Assembly (NCBI GenBank): GCA_031426815.1
Contig: JASJPG010000027.1
Location: 71,573 to 135,572, forward strand
Length of the DNA: 64,000 nucleotides
Direction of reading: 5' to 3'
Origin: PFJX01 sp031426815
GTDB taxonomy: Bacteria; Pseudomonadota; Gammaproteobacteria; Burkholderiales; Thiobacillaceae
Shown here piece by piece: positions 16,334-25,150 of this stretch. A program made the translations under genes and the position numbers. Within the stretch, counting starts at the first letter, position 1. Each line of letters begins with the position of its first letter. The notes beneath the pieces are model-generated. The model made no database searches. It was not told the origin of the DNA and worked only from the letters and a program-made list of their open reading frames with translations.

Positions 16334-17848
16334 TCAGGCGGGCCGAGCATGTTTGCGTCTGACGAGCTGCAACAACAAAGCTCTTTCATCCGGCTTGATG
16401 GGGGGCCAAGCCAAGAGCAAGGAGCCATAAGCCAACAAACCCACCCCACAGCCCAGCCATACGGAAAGATGTGAAGCGACCCAATAACCAAACCCGCCTG
16501 ACACTGCCCCTATCAGCAAGGCCTGGGTGGTCATCCATAAATCAAACCGGAAACGGAGTTTCAACCTGTAGAACCACCCCAGAACCACGGCAATCGACAA
16601 GGCGTTGCCGGCCAGCCCCCCCACCACGAACCCCCATAAGCCCACTTGTGGAAGCAGAAGCAAAGCTACGGGCAAGGAACACGAAAGGGCGAGGTTACTG
16701 ACCAGGAAAATTTCGTTGCGCTCGATGGCCCTTACCATGATCTCCAGTTGGGAACGTAGGCTTTCCAGGCCCAGCACGAACAGAAGTCCTAAAAGGATGG
16801 GCGCAGCCTGCCCATACTTGCCGGCGGTGGCCCAGTCCAGCAGTGCAATACCCCCGATGAACAAGATCACCCCGGGAAAGCCCAGTGCCACCAAACTTGC
16901 ACGGAAGGTCATGTTGGCGAGACGGCCGATTTCTTCAAAGTTGCCACTTGATGTGTAACGGGCAAAAAACAGCGGCTGGATCATGCCGTTCAACATGCGG
17001 GTAGGCAGATAGCGCTGTCCATAATCCATGAGGCTATCCACAAACCCGAAAACCCCTACCAGCCCGGGGGGCAGCAGGGCGCTGGCGGCCACACGGTTGG
17101 CGGCCCCCCCGTACAACATGTTTGCCAATGCCTGCAGATACCCCCATACCGCATAGCGGCGGATTCTTGTGCGGTTTTCATGGAGCCATCCGGTATGGCC
17201 TTCCCCCTTGAGGGGATCCGCTTTCCAGCGCAGGTAAAACCCCCGCGCAAGAAGAAGCAACACCACGCTCTCACTGATGATCTCCGTGTAGATGACTGTT
17301 TGAAGGGTCAGTGCATCCTGCCAAAGCAGAAGTCCCGCAGCAGTGAACCGGACAAAAGCCCCGCTGGCCAGGCTGTACTGGGTAACCTTTTGCCAGAGCA
17401 GGGATTCCATCGTGCGGAAGATGAACATATTTACCAGCCGCATCCACCCGACTGGCAGGTAAAGCAACAGCCAGGGCAGCCAGTCCACCAACTGGAACGA
17501 AGGGGCCCACCATTCCCGGGTGCTCCAGGCCAATGCCAGGCCGGCAGCGATAACCAGCATCTGGGTGCCGGTGCCGGCGAAGATCAGCCTGTACATGGGA
17601 AGGTTGTGGTTGGCCGCCCGGAGTTCCGGCACGTACCGGAACATGGTCTGGCCCACGCCAAAACTGGAAACCAGGCCAATGATCAGCACAACCCCCTGAA
17701 ACACCGTATAGGCCGCAAAGGACTCTACCGGCAGGGTCCGAGCCACCAGCATCAAAGCCCCCACCGAGAGCGCGGCGGTCAGGGCCTTGCCCGTCAGGAA
17801 GTGGACGAGGCTGGAACGAACCGCCTCCAGGCCGTAGTGGTGCGCCAA
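16334..17848 (-). CDS. Polysaccharide flippase (Wzx/MATE-like)
   Basis: A roughly 500-residue membrane protein with about 12-14 hydrophobic segments (VGALMLVARTLPVESFAAYT, LLGLLFVLGLESL, SVGGFGYWV-like glycine-rich helices). It fits the polysaccharide transporter family that moves undecaprenyl-linked repeat units across the inner membrane. A start at ATG 17917 would overlap the upstream gene by 68 nt and add 23 residues that look like an out-of-frame reading of that gene. I prefer TTG 17848, one base after the upstream stop. Together with the Wzy-like gene at 21602-23176 this indicates a Wzx/Wzy-type pathway. Confidence 0.82.
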   Translation of the reverse strand: MAHHYGLEAVRSSLVHFLTGKALTAALSVGALMLVARTLPVESFAAYTVFQGVVLIIGLVSSFGVGQTMFRYVPELRAANHNLPMYRLIFAGTGTQMLVIAAGLALAWSTREWWAPSFQLVDWLPWLLLYLPVGWMRLVNMFIFRTMESLLWQKVTQYSLASGAFVRFTAAGLLLWQDALTLQTVIYTEIISESVVLLLLARGFYLRWKADPLKGEGHTGWLHENRTRIRRYAVWGYLQALANMLYGGAANRVAASALLPPGLVGVFGFVDSLMDYGQRYLPTRMLNGMIQPLFFARYTSSGNFEEIGRLANMTFRASLVALGFPGVILFIGGIALLDWATAGKYGQAAPILLGLLFVLGLESLRSQLEIMVRAIERNEIFLVSNLALSCSLPVALLLLPQVGLWGFVVGGLAGNALSIAVVLGWFYRLKLRFRFDLWMTTQALLIGAVSGGFGYWVASHLSVWLGCGVGLLAYGSLLLAWPPIKPDERALLLQLVRRKHARPA

Positions 17849-17849
17849 G

Positions 17850-19397
17850 TCAGTTCGCCAATGAAATGTGGACGCTGGATACCGAACTGGCCGGGACTTC
17901 AATGGCCAGCCTACCATCAGCCCCCACGGTCATGGTCCGGGCGGGCTGGCGGAGAAACACCCCCGGCGCCTGGAGATCCTGGTCAGCTGCGACGCCCCGC
18001 TGGCCGGCAATGAAATCGTGGCGCACGGAAACTTTTTTGTTTTTGAAGACCGGCAACTTGATGCTGACCTCCCGGGGCTGGGCCGCCCGGTTAACCAGCC
18101 ACAGCCCCAGGTTGTCGCGTGCGTCATCCGCCAATGCCACGGCCCGCACGTCGTATCCCCCGATGTAGCCGCTGTCATTGGGGCTGTCAGTCCGGGTTGC
18201 CAACACGTTGGGCAGGCGGTTGTCGTTCAGCAAGCGCAATACCCAATACATTGGCAAGGCTTCCACGCCTGCCCCTGAGTTGCTGAAGATGTTCCATTGC
18301 CCCACGGAATACAGGAAAGCACCCTGAATGGCCGGCATCTGGGCCGTGGCAATCCAGAAATCCGCCGCCGACAAAGCCCCGGCCAGGCCCGAGGTAAAGG
18401 TATTGGCCTGGCGACCCCGGATAGCCGGGTTGCGGGAACGGCCGTGTTCCGTAACCCACACATTCGGCGTGCGGCCCTGGCGGGCTTCGGTGGCATCCCG
18501 AATGGCTGCCTGGAACATTTTCAAGCGCCAGGGGATGGAACTGCGGAGGAGTAATTCACTGCGAAGGTCATCGTAGTAGAACTGGAACGACAGGTCGTTC
18601 ACCATGGGGAGCGCATCCAGTACGACCTGATTAAAAGTCTTGTAGGGACTTTTGCCGCTGGATTTCCGGTATGTCAGATTGAAATCCCGCAGGAAAGCGA
18701 CAAACCGGGCATCCGGGTCGGCCTGGTGTACCGCTGCAATGGTGTCCTTGGCCCTGGCGATGTACTTGTGCGTAGGCCATTCGTATTCGCTCCGGTCCAG
18801 TTCATTGCCCAATTGGTAGAAACGGGTCCCGGAGGGAGACTGGCCCCGAATGAATGTGGCCAGGCGCCCGTTGCTGGCCGCCACCGTTGCAGAAGGCAGC
18901 TCCGCTTCCATGCTATTGGCGCTCCAGCCATTCAGGTTCAGTGTGTACCAATACCGGCCCTTTACCTCATCCAGAAAAGCCAGGTATTCCTGGACCCCGA
19001 AGCGTGCCAGGACAGGGGCTGCCCAGCCGGCCATCTTCTGAGGCGAACGGGTGGCGGCAGGCCCCAGGGTCCATTCCCAGTTGAAGTGGTTGGCCATGAG
19101 GCCACCGGGGTAGCGGTAGACCAGGCCCGGCAACACCTGCAATTGCTTGACAATACCCGGTTTGATCTGGACGCTGCCGGGTACTAGGGCATCCGTCTCA
19201 AAGATTTGCGACTCGATGTTCAGGCCCAGAAAAGCGTCAGGCAGTTTCCGCAAAACGTCTTGAGAGACGGTGACGACCGCATCACGACTTGGTTGTACCT
19301 CGATAAGCCGCTCAGTCTGGAGCGAATCTGCTGCGCACCCCTGTACCAATGCAATTAGGAATGCAGCGATTGGCAAATTTAAGTGGTGTGTGTTCAT
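17850..19397 (-). CDS. Glycoside hydrolase-like lipoprotein (alpha-L-arabinofuranosidase-like, clan GH-A)
   Basis: A 515-residue protein starting MNTHHLNLPIAAFLIALVQG followed by CAAD, a lipoprotein signal with the cysteine as the likely lipidation site; a TTG three codons upstream is less likely. The body has a (beta/alpha)8 glycosidase look: GLVYRYPGGLMANHFNWEW, FYQLGNELDRSEYEW (acid/base glutamate in GNE) and VWVTEHGRSRNP (candidate nucleophile glutamate), spaced as in GH51/GH39 relatives. A C-terminal beta-sandwich follows. Encoded inside an exopolysaccharide locus, it may trim or release the polymer at the outer membrane; this is inference. The exact GH family needs a profile search. Confidence 0.75.
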   Translation of the reverse strand: MNTHHLNLPIAAFLIALVQGCAADSLQTERLIEVQPSRDAVVTVSQDVLRKLPDAFLGLNIESQIFETDALVPGSVQIKPGIVKQLQVLPGLVYRYPGGLMANHFNWEWTLGPAATRSPQKMAGWAAPVLARFGVQEYLAFLDEVKGRYWYTLNLNGWSANSMEAELPSATVAASNGRLATFIRGQSPSGTRFYQLGNELDRSEYEWPTHKYIARAKDTIAAVHQADPDARFVAFLRDFNLTYRKSSGKSPYKTFNQVVLDALPMVNDLSFQFYYDDLRSELLLRSSIPWRLKMFQAAIRDATEARQGRTPNVWVTEHGRSRNPAIRGRQANTFTSGLAGALSAADFWIATAQMPAIQGAFLYSVGQWNIFSNSGAGVEALPMYWVLRLLNDNRLPNVLATRTDSPNDSGYIGGYDVRAVALADDARDNLGLWLVNRAAQPREVSIKLPVFKNKKVSVRHDFIAGQRGVAADQDLQAPGVFLRQPARTMTVGADGRLAIEVPASSVSSVHISLAN

Positions 19398-19492
19398 AGT
19401 GGTCAATAGTTAGCTATGCCGCTTGATGTTTTTGCCATATTCCCATCTGCTTCTTTGATATAGACGGGCTCTATGTATTTTTCGTGGCGGAC

Positions 19493-20410
19493 TTACTGTT
19501 TGATGGGTCTTTGATAACCAAGTTTGCTTAGCGTTTGTGCCGCAATTTGCTCAACCGTATCTAGCTCGTCAGTATTCAGTCTTATTGTGCTTTCGCTATT
19601 GTAGTTGACTACCGCCGACTCTTTCCCTTCTGCCATATTATGTATCTGGTACTTTTGGCGAAAGGATTCTGATATTTTGTTTTTGTCTAAATTCAGAAAT
19701 TCGGCGAGTTTTGTTGATGCTTGTTCTGGGTTTTCTGTTATGTCTTCATAGCTTATTTGCAGATATCTTTTAACATGATTACATTCTTCCATCATCATCT
19801 CGTTAACTCGTGCCCAGTGTTTGGCGGCGTGTGATATTGGCTGCCTACCCTTTCTCTTTATTCCCTCGCATACTGCATACCCATCTCTTACGAGCCCAAT
19901 AAAATGCGCATTTGGGAAATTTCTGTCAATCCACCTCATTCTTGCGACATTGGCGGGTGTTTTTTCTACAATTACAGGGGCAATTGGTAGAGGAAGATCG
20001 CGCATCCAGTCAAATAGAAGGCGGCTGGCTGGCTCGCTCGGTTTCTCGTGGCTAACGATGAGCTCTTCTAGATATTCAGACCAAACCCTTTCGTGCCCCC
20101 TCTTGCGGGCGCGTTTAAATACTCGTGTGTACATTTGGCCTTCCTTGGGCAAGGTGGATACTTGGCCAGTATTTTCTAGTATTCGCTGAAGGATGCTTGT
20201 CCCGGAGTTGTTGCAACCAACAATGAAGCACCATTTGTGCGCGGACACAAGCTCGTCGAAATATCTGTTGAAGTGCCTTTTCCCGCCGCCGAAATGCCAT
20301 TCAATGCTACGAGTTGCATCCGCTACCAAGATTGTGGATTTTTCCCTGTACCTAGAGAATCTGGCTGACCAGTCGCTTGTGAGCGTGGCTGTAATGTGTT
20401 CATTGCGCAT
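19493..20410 (-). CDS. Sulfotransferase family protein
   Basis: A 305-residue PAPS-dependent sulfotransferase candidate. The 5'-phosphosulfate binding loop appears as WCFIVGCNNSGTSILQRILE, and the 3'-phosphate region as NFPNAHFIGLVRDGYAVCEG. QISYEDITENPEQASTKLAEFL matches the usual C-terminal pattern. It would sulfate a sugar of the exopolysaccharide or its lipid-linked intermediate. Base composition is clearly more AT-rich than neighbouring core genes, suggesting horizontal origin. It is flanked by the glycosidase-like lipoprotein and a glycosyltransferase on the same strand. Confidence 0.85.
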   Translation of the reverse strand: MRNEHITATLTSDWSARFSRYREKSTILVADATRSIEWHFGGGKRHFNRYFDELVSAHKWCFIVGCNNSGTSILQRILENTGQVSTLPKEGQMYTRVFKRARKRGHERVWSEYLEELIVSHEKPSEPASRLLFDWMRDLPLPIAPVIVEKTPANVARMRWIDRNFPNAHFIGLVRDGYAVCEGIKRKGRQPISHAAKHWARVNEMMMEECNHVKRYLQISYEDITENPEQASTKLAEFLNLDKNKISESFRQKYQIHNMAEGKESAVVNYNSESTIRLNTDELDTVEQIAAQTLSKLGYQRPIKQ

Positions 20411-20442
20411 TTGTTAATTCCGCCATTGGCTGTGATGTGTTA

Positions 20443-21609
20443 TTAGGCTGTCCGCAAATCAGGTTGATCGAGTGCGCTTATTGCTGCGCACCCAAATGTT
20501 ATTTCTGGCTGCAGAAGCGAGTGCCTGTTTCTCCAGCAGTTCTGGGATAGCTGTTCTCTCAGGTTATTGCCGCTTGTTATGGCTGCTAACGCTTTTGTTA
20601 ATTCCGCCAATGAATCTTGCTTATACAAAATTCCGTTTATTCCATTTTTTATGAGATAAGGGAATGGCCCATCATCGGGTGCGATGACAGGTGTCCCAAT
20701 AGCTAAGGCTTCCATGGCGGACATGCAGCGGCCTTCCGGGAATTCGCTGCGTGTGGGAGTGACCATGACCCAGGCTGACTGAATGAGTGGACCGATCTCT
20801 CCGTGAGGAACGGGCCCCAAAACCTGCACATGGGCCTGTAGGCCATGGGCTTGAACCTGTTGGGCCAGGGTGGGGCGGTCGACCCCGTCTCCGGCGTATA
20901 TCAGTTGAGCGCTGTTGCCTGCTTCGCTCAGATGGCGAAAGGCCTCCAGCAAATCGAAAATGCCTTTCTCCCTCACCATGCGCCCCAGAAACAGGATGCG
21001 TGGCGGTAAGGGGGGGGCATTCTGGAGTTCGCCGTCGGGGCACAAGTCTGCGCAGCCGGAGTCAAATACAGTGATGCGATCCGGGGGCAACCCGATATCC
21101 GCCAGTTCTTGGGCGAGATATGGGCCGTGGCAAATGGCCGCTTGGCAGCGCCGAATCAACCAGGCATCTACCGCATTGCGTATGAGGCCTTTGATGCCGG
21201 TTGCCTGGCCGCTGAGGCGGTTGTGGGCCGAGAAGACCACGGGGGCGCGCAGCAGTAGGCCAGCAAGAAGGCAGATGGCCAGGGCATAGCCCTGGCGTCC
21301 ACACAGAATCCTTTGCGGTTTTGCTGCCAGGATTTCAGCCGGAAACTGGATAAAGGTTTTTAGCCGTTGTGCGACACCCACGTTGCAATATGTCCTGGCG
21401 CGAATATTCCCCTGTCTGATTTCCTGTTCCTGATCCAGAAATGCGGCGACGGTGACTTCGCTGACTTGCCCTTTTTCCAGAAAATCGGCGATGAAGGCGT
21501 CCGGCCCCCCGTCTGGAGGACGGCCATTGAGCGAAAGCACTCGTAGCACTTGCGCTACAACATCACCGTTTTTGAAGTAGAAGTATCGGTATTTTTTCTT
21601 ACTATTCAT
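20443..21609 (-). CDS. Glycosyltransferase family 4
   Basis: A 388-residue GT-B enzyme. The N-terminus (KYRYFYFKNGDVVAQVLRVL) precedes LNGRPPDGGPDAF, a plausible donor-side glycine loop. Donor-domain signatures are PRILFLGRMVREKGIFDLLE, SAQLIYAGDGVDRPTL and TRSEFPEGRCMSAMEALAIG. The start overlaps the stop of the upstream Wzy-like gene by 8 nt, indicating coupled translation. Sugar specificity is unknown. The C-terminal third is slightly AT-richer, as in the neighbouring sulfotransferase. Confidence 0.9.
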   Translation of the reverse strand: MNSKKKYRYFYFKNGDVVAQVLRVLSLNGRPPDGGPDAFIADFLEKGQVSEVTVAAFLDQEQEIRQGNIRARTYCNVGVAQRLKTFIQFPAEILAAKPQRILCGRQGYALAICLLAGLLLRAPVVFSAHNRLSGQATGIKGLIRNAVDAWLIRRCQAAICHGPYLAQELADIGLPPDRITVFDSGCADLCPDGELQNAPPLPPRILFLGRMVREKGIFDLLEAFRHLSEAGNSAQLIYAGDGVDRPTLAQQVQAHGLQAHVQVLGPVPHGEIGPLIQSAWVMVTPTRSEFPEGRCMSAMEALAIGTPVIAPDDGPFPYLIKNGINGILYKQDSLAELTKALAAITSGNNLREQLSQNCWRNRHSLLQPEITFGCAAISALDQPDLRTA

Positions 21610-23176
21610 GCTTGTTATTTACAGCCTTGCATGTATTTGCATGTCCGGCTGCTTCTCCCCCAAGTTTAAAATTTACGTTCATGCATCGTTGCCAATAGGC
21701 AATATATCCAAGCGTGCCGAATACCAAGGTTTGATATGGCAAGTCAAAAACAAAGAAATTCTTGTGTGCCAGACTGAGGACGAATACGGGAATGATGGCT
21801 TGTAGGGCGCGGAATACGGCAAACATGCCCTTGTCACTCTGATAGTGCTTGGCAACGTTGCCAGCGGCACGCCACGCCCACCAGAACATGGCCAGGATGA
21901 TTCCTGTACCTATCAGGCCGACATCCCACAACAAGGCGGGAACTGCCGTGATGCCGATACCCATGCCTGGGTAGCGGGTTGTGGCCAAACTCTTGATAGG
22001 AATGGCTCCCGCCGCATCTTTCGATTGAGCAAGCCCATGGCCGATCAAGGTATGAACCGGATCCTCCAAGCCGTGGCGATCTGCCCAAAACCCATAGACG
22101 CTATAACGATTGAGGTAAGAGGACCATCGGCTACGCAGATCACCAAAATTCTGGTCAACAGTTTCCTGTACGTATGTTTCCATGGTGATATTTTTTTGAT
22201 TGGCATGGACTGCCACGTAAGAAGCCAACAGGGCGAACACCATGAGCGTGGTAGAGATAACGCCTACGATAAATACGTGTGGCCGGCGAATAAGGTCTTC
22301 CCGATATAGCCCCAGAAAGATGATGGCCAGGAAGAGCACGGAGATCTTTGATTCGTTGAGGAATAGCGGGAAAAGAAGAAGCGGGCTGATCAGGAACATC
22401 TGCCAGTTGGAGATGACCTTGAGCTTCCACTGGGACAGTGCTCCGGCCCAGATCATGATCATGAAAAGGGCCAGGGTGGCGTTTGAGCCGCCGCCGGTCT
22501 TTTCCCCGCCAAAAGAACCGGAAACGATATCCACCGGCACGATGCCGTTCCCCAAACCTGTTCGTTGTGGAACGAGAAACAGATATTGGTGCAATACAAG
22601 TGGGATTTGCAGCAAGGCAATCCAGAACATGGCTTTGGGAAAGGCGCGCATGGTTTTTTCATCCCATTTCACTAGCGCCATAACGAAAAGTAGAGGCCAG
22701 ATCTGGAAATATCCTTTCAGTCCGGAAATGGTGGTGCCCAGCGCGCCTTTGTTCACGAGGGTGGTAAAGGCCACCAAAAGGATGAATAACAGGCCAAGGT
22801 GAACGATTCCCGGTGTGTTGGTATGTTTCGTGTAGGCGGCTTGCTTACGGAACCATTCACTCGCAACGTAAAGTAGCAGCAGGAAGGAAGCACCGGCCAC
22901 CAACCAACTGACAAACTGCAGTGGGGGGTAATAGAGGCGGACGGTTCCGGCAATGACAATTCCGCCAACGATGGATGACCAAAGCAACAACTTGGGGAAA
23001 AAAGCCACGAAGACTGCGATCAGTGCGCCCCCAATGATGCCGATCATGAACAAGTTGCTGGTGGATGACACCAGACCGATGAAGACGGCGATGGGGAGAC
23101 CAAATAGCAATACCAGCAGGGTTTTTGCCCATGCAGCCATCGGGGTTTGGGGGCGTACGCCCAGCGACATGTTCAT
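21602..23176 (-). CDS. O-antigen ligase/polymerase-like membrane protein (Wzy type)
   Basis: A 524-residue protein with about 11-12 membrane segments and a large loop (residues about 330-420) containing QNFGDLRSRWSSYLNRYSVY and HTLIGHGLAQSKDAAGAIP, as in the Wzy_C/O-antigen ligase family, where this periplasmic loop is catalytic. It is expected to polymerise lipid-linked repeat units in the inner membrane. ATG 23176 is chosen because it overlaps the upstream sulfotransferase stop as ATGA; an ATG two codons earlier also exists. Partner of the flippase at 16334-17848. Confidence 0.82.
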   Translation of the reverse strand: MNMSLGVRPQTPMAAWAKTLLVLLFGLPIAVFIGLVSSTSNLFMIGIIGGALIAVFVAFFPKLLLWSSIVGGIVIAGTVRLYYPPLQFVSWLVAGASFLLLLYVASEWFRKQAAYTKHTNTPGIVHLGLLFILLVAFTTLVNKGALGTTISGLKGYFQIWPLLFVMALVKWDEKTMRAFPKAMFWIALLQIPLVLHQYLFLVPQRTGLGNGIVPVDIVSGSFGGEKTGGGSNATLALFMIMIWAGALSQWKLKVISNWQMFLISPLLLFPLFLNESKISVLFLAIIFLGLYREDLIRRPHVFIVGVISTTLMVFALLASYVAVHANQKNITMETYVQETVDQNFGDLRSRWSSYLNRYSVYGFWADRHGLEDPVHTLIGHGLAQSKDAAGAIPIKSLATTRYPGMGIGITAVPALLWDVGLIGTGIILAMFWWAWRAAGNVAKHYQSDKGMFAVFRALQAIIPVFVLSLAHKNFFVFDLPYQTLVFGTLGYIAYWQRCMNVNFKLGGEAAGHANTCKAVNNKHE

Positions 23177-24012
23177 AGCCAAGCGCTCAGGTCGGTACCA
23201 AGCATGGTTTGCAGTTTGATGGTGTCTTCCCGAAACGCTTCCTTCAGGTTTTCCAGTGTTTCAGGCCGGGCTTTCGGGATGATTTGCTGGCTGGGTCTGC
23301 GATTGATTCCCCGGTAGAAGCGTTGCAGCCCAAGCTGCCCCACCCCTCGCCAGACTGGTCCCAGGCCAGTGCGGTCTGCGGCACCACGCAAGGTGCATAT
23401 CATTTGGTCTAGCGAACGCGAGCGAATTGCATAGCTGGGATTGGATTTTTCGTTCAGGGCACCGGATAGATGTTCTGGATCGATGTTGAGGAACTGGTAC
23501 ACCGACCTAGCGACATGTTGGGGCGATTGGAGGATGTCTTCCATGAGCACGATCTTTACCTGTTCACTTGGAAAGTGTTCTAGCCAGCGAGAAAGATGAC
23601 GGGCGTATTGACCTTGTTCAAGATAGGACGGGTTGTAGTTTAAGGCGTGCTCAAAACTGAAGTCCGGGCCGGTTACATATCCGATCCTCACCAGATGGCG
23701 GTGTTGTGAAAGGGCCCTCTCTACCGGGCTTCTCAATGAAAGGAGTATTTTTGCTTCAGGCGCATACAGTTTGATGCGCTCTGGAACCGAGGCTTCATTG
23801 AAATAGGACGGTGATATTTCGCCTACGGCTCTCGCTCCGAGCTTTTCCTGGAACTGGGCCTCATACCATTCGTATCCACGTTCGTACTGATAGGAAAAAA
23901 AGTCGAGTTCCTTCTTCTCACTGACCACAACTTCCGGGTGATCCGAAAGGATGTCGTACAACCAGGAGGAGGCGCATTTCTGAGCGCCAATACCAATGAA
24001 GGTGGGCTTCAT
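23173..24012 (-). CDS. Sulfotransferase domain protein
   Basis: A 279-residue protein starting MKPTFIGIGAQKCASSWLYD, the 5'-phosphosulfate loop typical of heparan-sulfotransferase-like bacterial enzymes. LYAPEAKILLSLRSPVERAL is the 3'-phosphate binding helix (the LR.P..RA pattern). FVSF-type termini are replaced by VYQFLNIDPEHLSG. It is distinct in sequence from the second sulfotransferase at 19493-20410, so two positions or two sugars might be sulfated. It overlaps the epsI stop by 4 nt (ATGA, 24009-24012) and the Wzy-like start by 4 nt, all in one transcript. Confidence 0.9.
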   Translation of the reverse strand: MKPTFIGIGAQKCASSWLYDILSDHPEVVVSEKKELDFFSYQYERGYEWYEAQFQEKLGARAVGEISPSYFNEASVPERIKLYAPEAKILLSLRSPVERALSQHRHLVRIGYVTGPDFSFEHALNYNPSYLEQGQYARHLSRWLEHFPSEQVKIVLMEDILQSPQHVARSVYQFLNIDPEHLSGALNEKSNPSYAIRSRSLDQMICTLRGAADRTGLGPVWRGVGQLGLQRFYRGINRRPSQQIIPKARPETLENLKEAFREDTIKLQTMLGTDLSAWL

Positions 24013-24695
24013 GCGCCTTTACCTAGCAAATGGGATTTGGCTTCTTCAGTGGAAGTCGCTAATAAGGAGCGAATGAAATCATCATGGGTTTTGTAATTCG
24101 CTTTCGCGTCACTCCCGAGCGATGACACGCGAAAAAGCAGGCCATCAGGCACTTGGCCAGTAAGACCGAAACGAAGCTGTTCAAACTTACGCGGCCAACC
24201 ATCTTCCGTCACCTTGCGCCCCACTCGAATCCAATACGTTATTGGTTCAATGCGCGATCCGTTTGAAGCCACCAAACGGCGAACAGGGATAAGGCCGTGC
24301 GGCCCCTGAATATTGTCTTCAACCACATTTTTCAGCACTTGAAATCCCTGCGCCGGGTAGCAAACCTCTGGCTTATGCATTTGCATCGAATCGGTCTGAT
24401 CTCCACCGTATGCGATGGACAACATCAAGCGCTCCCCTTTTTCATTGATATAGGTTCGAGTAAGCGTCTGGTTGTAAATTTTATCCAGCTTGGCCTTTAC
24501 CTCGGGGCTCACCTGGATCGGTATGAGCGATTCGTCCATCCTCCATTCCCCAAACTGCTTTGGAACCATCGTTTCAAGATCAATTCTCGGCCCATGGTCG
24601 GCGACTTTTTCCCGGGGCGTAAGCGCAAACGCCAAGCCTGCGGCTGCCAGCATGACGGTGCCAATGATGAGGTAGCGGAAGTTGATGAATTGCAT
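24009..24695 (-). CDS. epsI: EpsI, exosortase-associated exopolysaccharide protein
   Basis: A 228-residue protein with one N-terminal membrane anchor (FRYLIIGTVMLAAAGLAFAL) and a periplasmic domain containing SMQMHKPEVCYPAQGFQVLK, the conserved EpsI cysteine-proline signature. EpsI domains normally sit beside or are fused to an exosortase in exopolysaccharide/PEP-CTERM systems. Here the upstream 455 bp hold no exosortase. It is the first gene of the minus-strand exopolysaccharide series; AGAGGG lies 9 nt before ATG 24695. Role in polymer processing is suggested by context only. Confidence 0.9.
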   Translation of the reverse strand: MQFINFRYLIIGTVMLAAAGLAFALTPREKVADHGPRIDLETMVPKQFGEWRMDESLIPIQVSPEVKAKLDKIYNQTLTRTYINEKGERLMLSIAYGGDQTDSMQMHKPEVCYPAQGFQVLKNVVEDNIQGPHGLIPVRRLVASNGSRIEPITYWIRVGRKVTEDGWPRKFEQLRFGLTGQVPDGLLFRVSSLGSDAKANYKTHDDFIRSLLATSTEEAKSHLLGKGA

Positions 24696-25150
24696 GGTTT
24701 GAGCCCTCTTGGACGCGGTTCTGGTTGTTCACCGGACTGGTTTTATCATTTTTGTGTGGCACGGATTATGCCGGCCTTTTTTGACATTTTCACTTTGGTG
24801 TCATGGTTTTGTGTTGTTAGGCACGAATTTTGACCGGTACGTCGCGGTCGGCAAGGGGTTGCCGACCTACTTTGGCTGGGTTCTGTTGGCATGGGTTCTT
24901 GTGGGGGTTGTCGTCTGGCTCAATCGCGTTTGGAAGGCGCTCCTACGGGTGCTATGGACAAGCGCGATATTTTGCAGGTTACCGGTAAGCTGGCACGGGG
25001 GGTTACACCAAGAAAACGGCGCCCACGGCGTCCACGCCGCGATTGAGCCTGACGACAATCGCTAAGTTTCGTGTGGGCATAGGAACAGCGCCCTACACGG
25101 TATTTCTTATTCCGATGAGCGCCCTTACGCACCGGTTAAACTCGACCGCC
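24696..25150. other. 455-bp intergenic region between divergent epsI and maf
   Basis: Holds the probable epsI promoter region, a fragment of the palindromic repeat (TTGGAAGGCGCTCCTACGG, 24929-24947) and a 19-bp inverted repeat (24910-24928 and 25038-25056, one mismatch) bracketing a 30-codon frame at 24954-25046. No exosortase or other gene of normal size is present. Confidence 0.7.
24757..24776 (-). promoter_or_regulatory. Possible sigma54 (-24/-12) promoter of epsI
   Basis: On the minus strand CCGGCATAATCCGTGCC has GG and GC separated by exactly 10 nt with GGCA and TGC conserved, about 65 nt before the epsI ATG. The plus strand also matches (TGGCACGGATTATGCC) because the site is partly symmetric, so direction is uncertain. 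Sigma54 with PrsR-type activators is known for related exopolysaccharide/PEP-CTERM loci, but PrsR/PrsK are not in this window. Confidence 0.25.

Noticed and set aside
24954..25046. 30-codon ORF (starting MDKRDILQVTGKLARG)
   Set aside because: Too short and Arg/Pro-rich at the end, with the terminal inverted repeat overlapping its stop; no family recognised. Kept only as part of a repeat observation.
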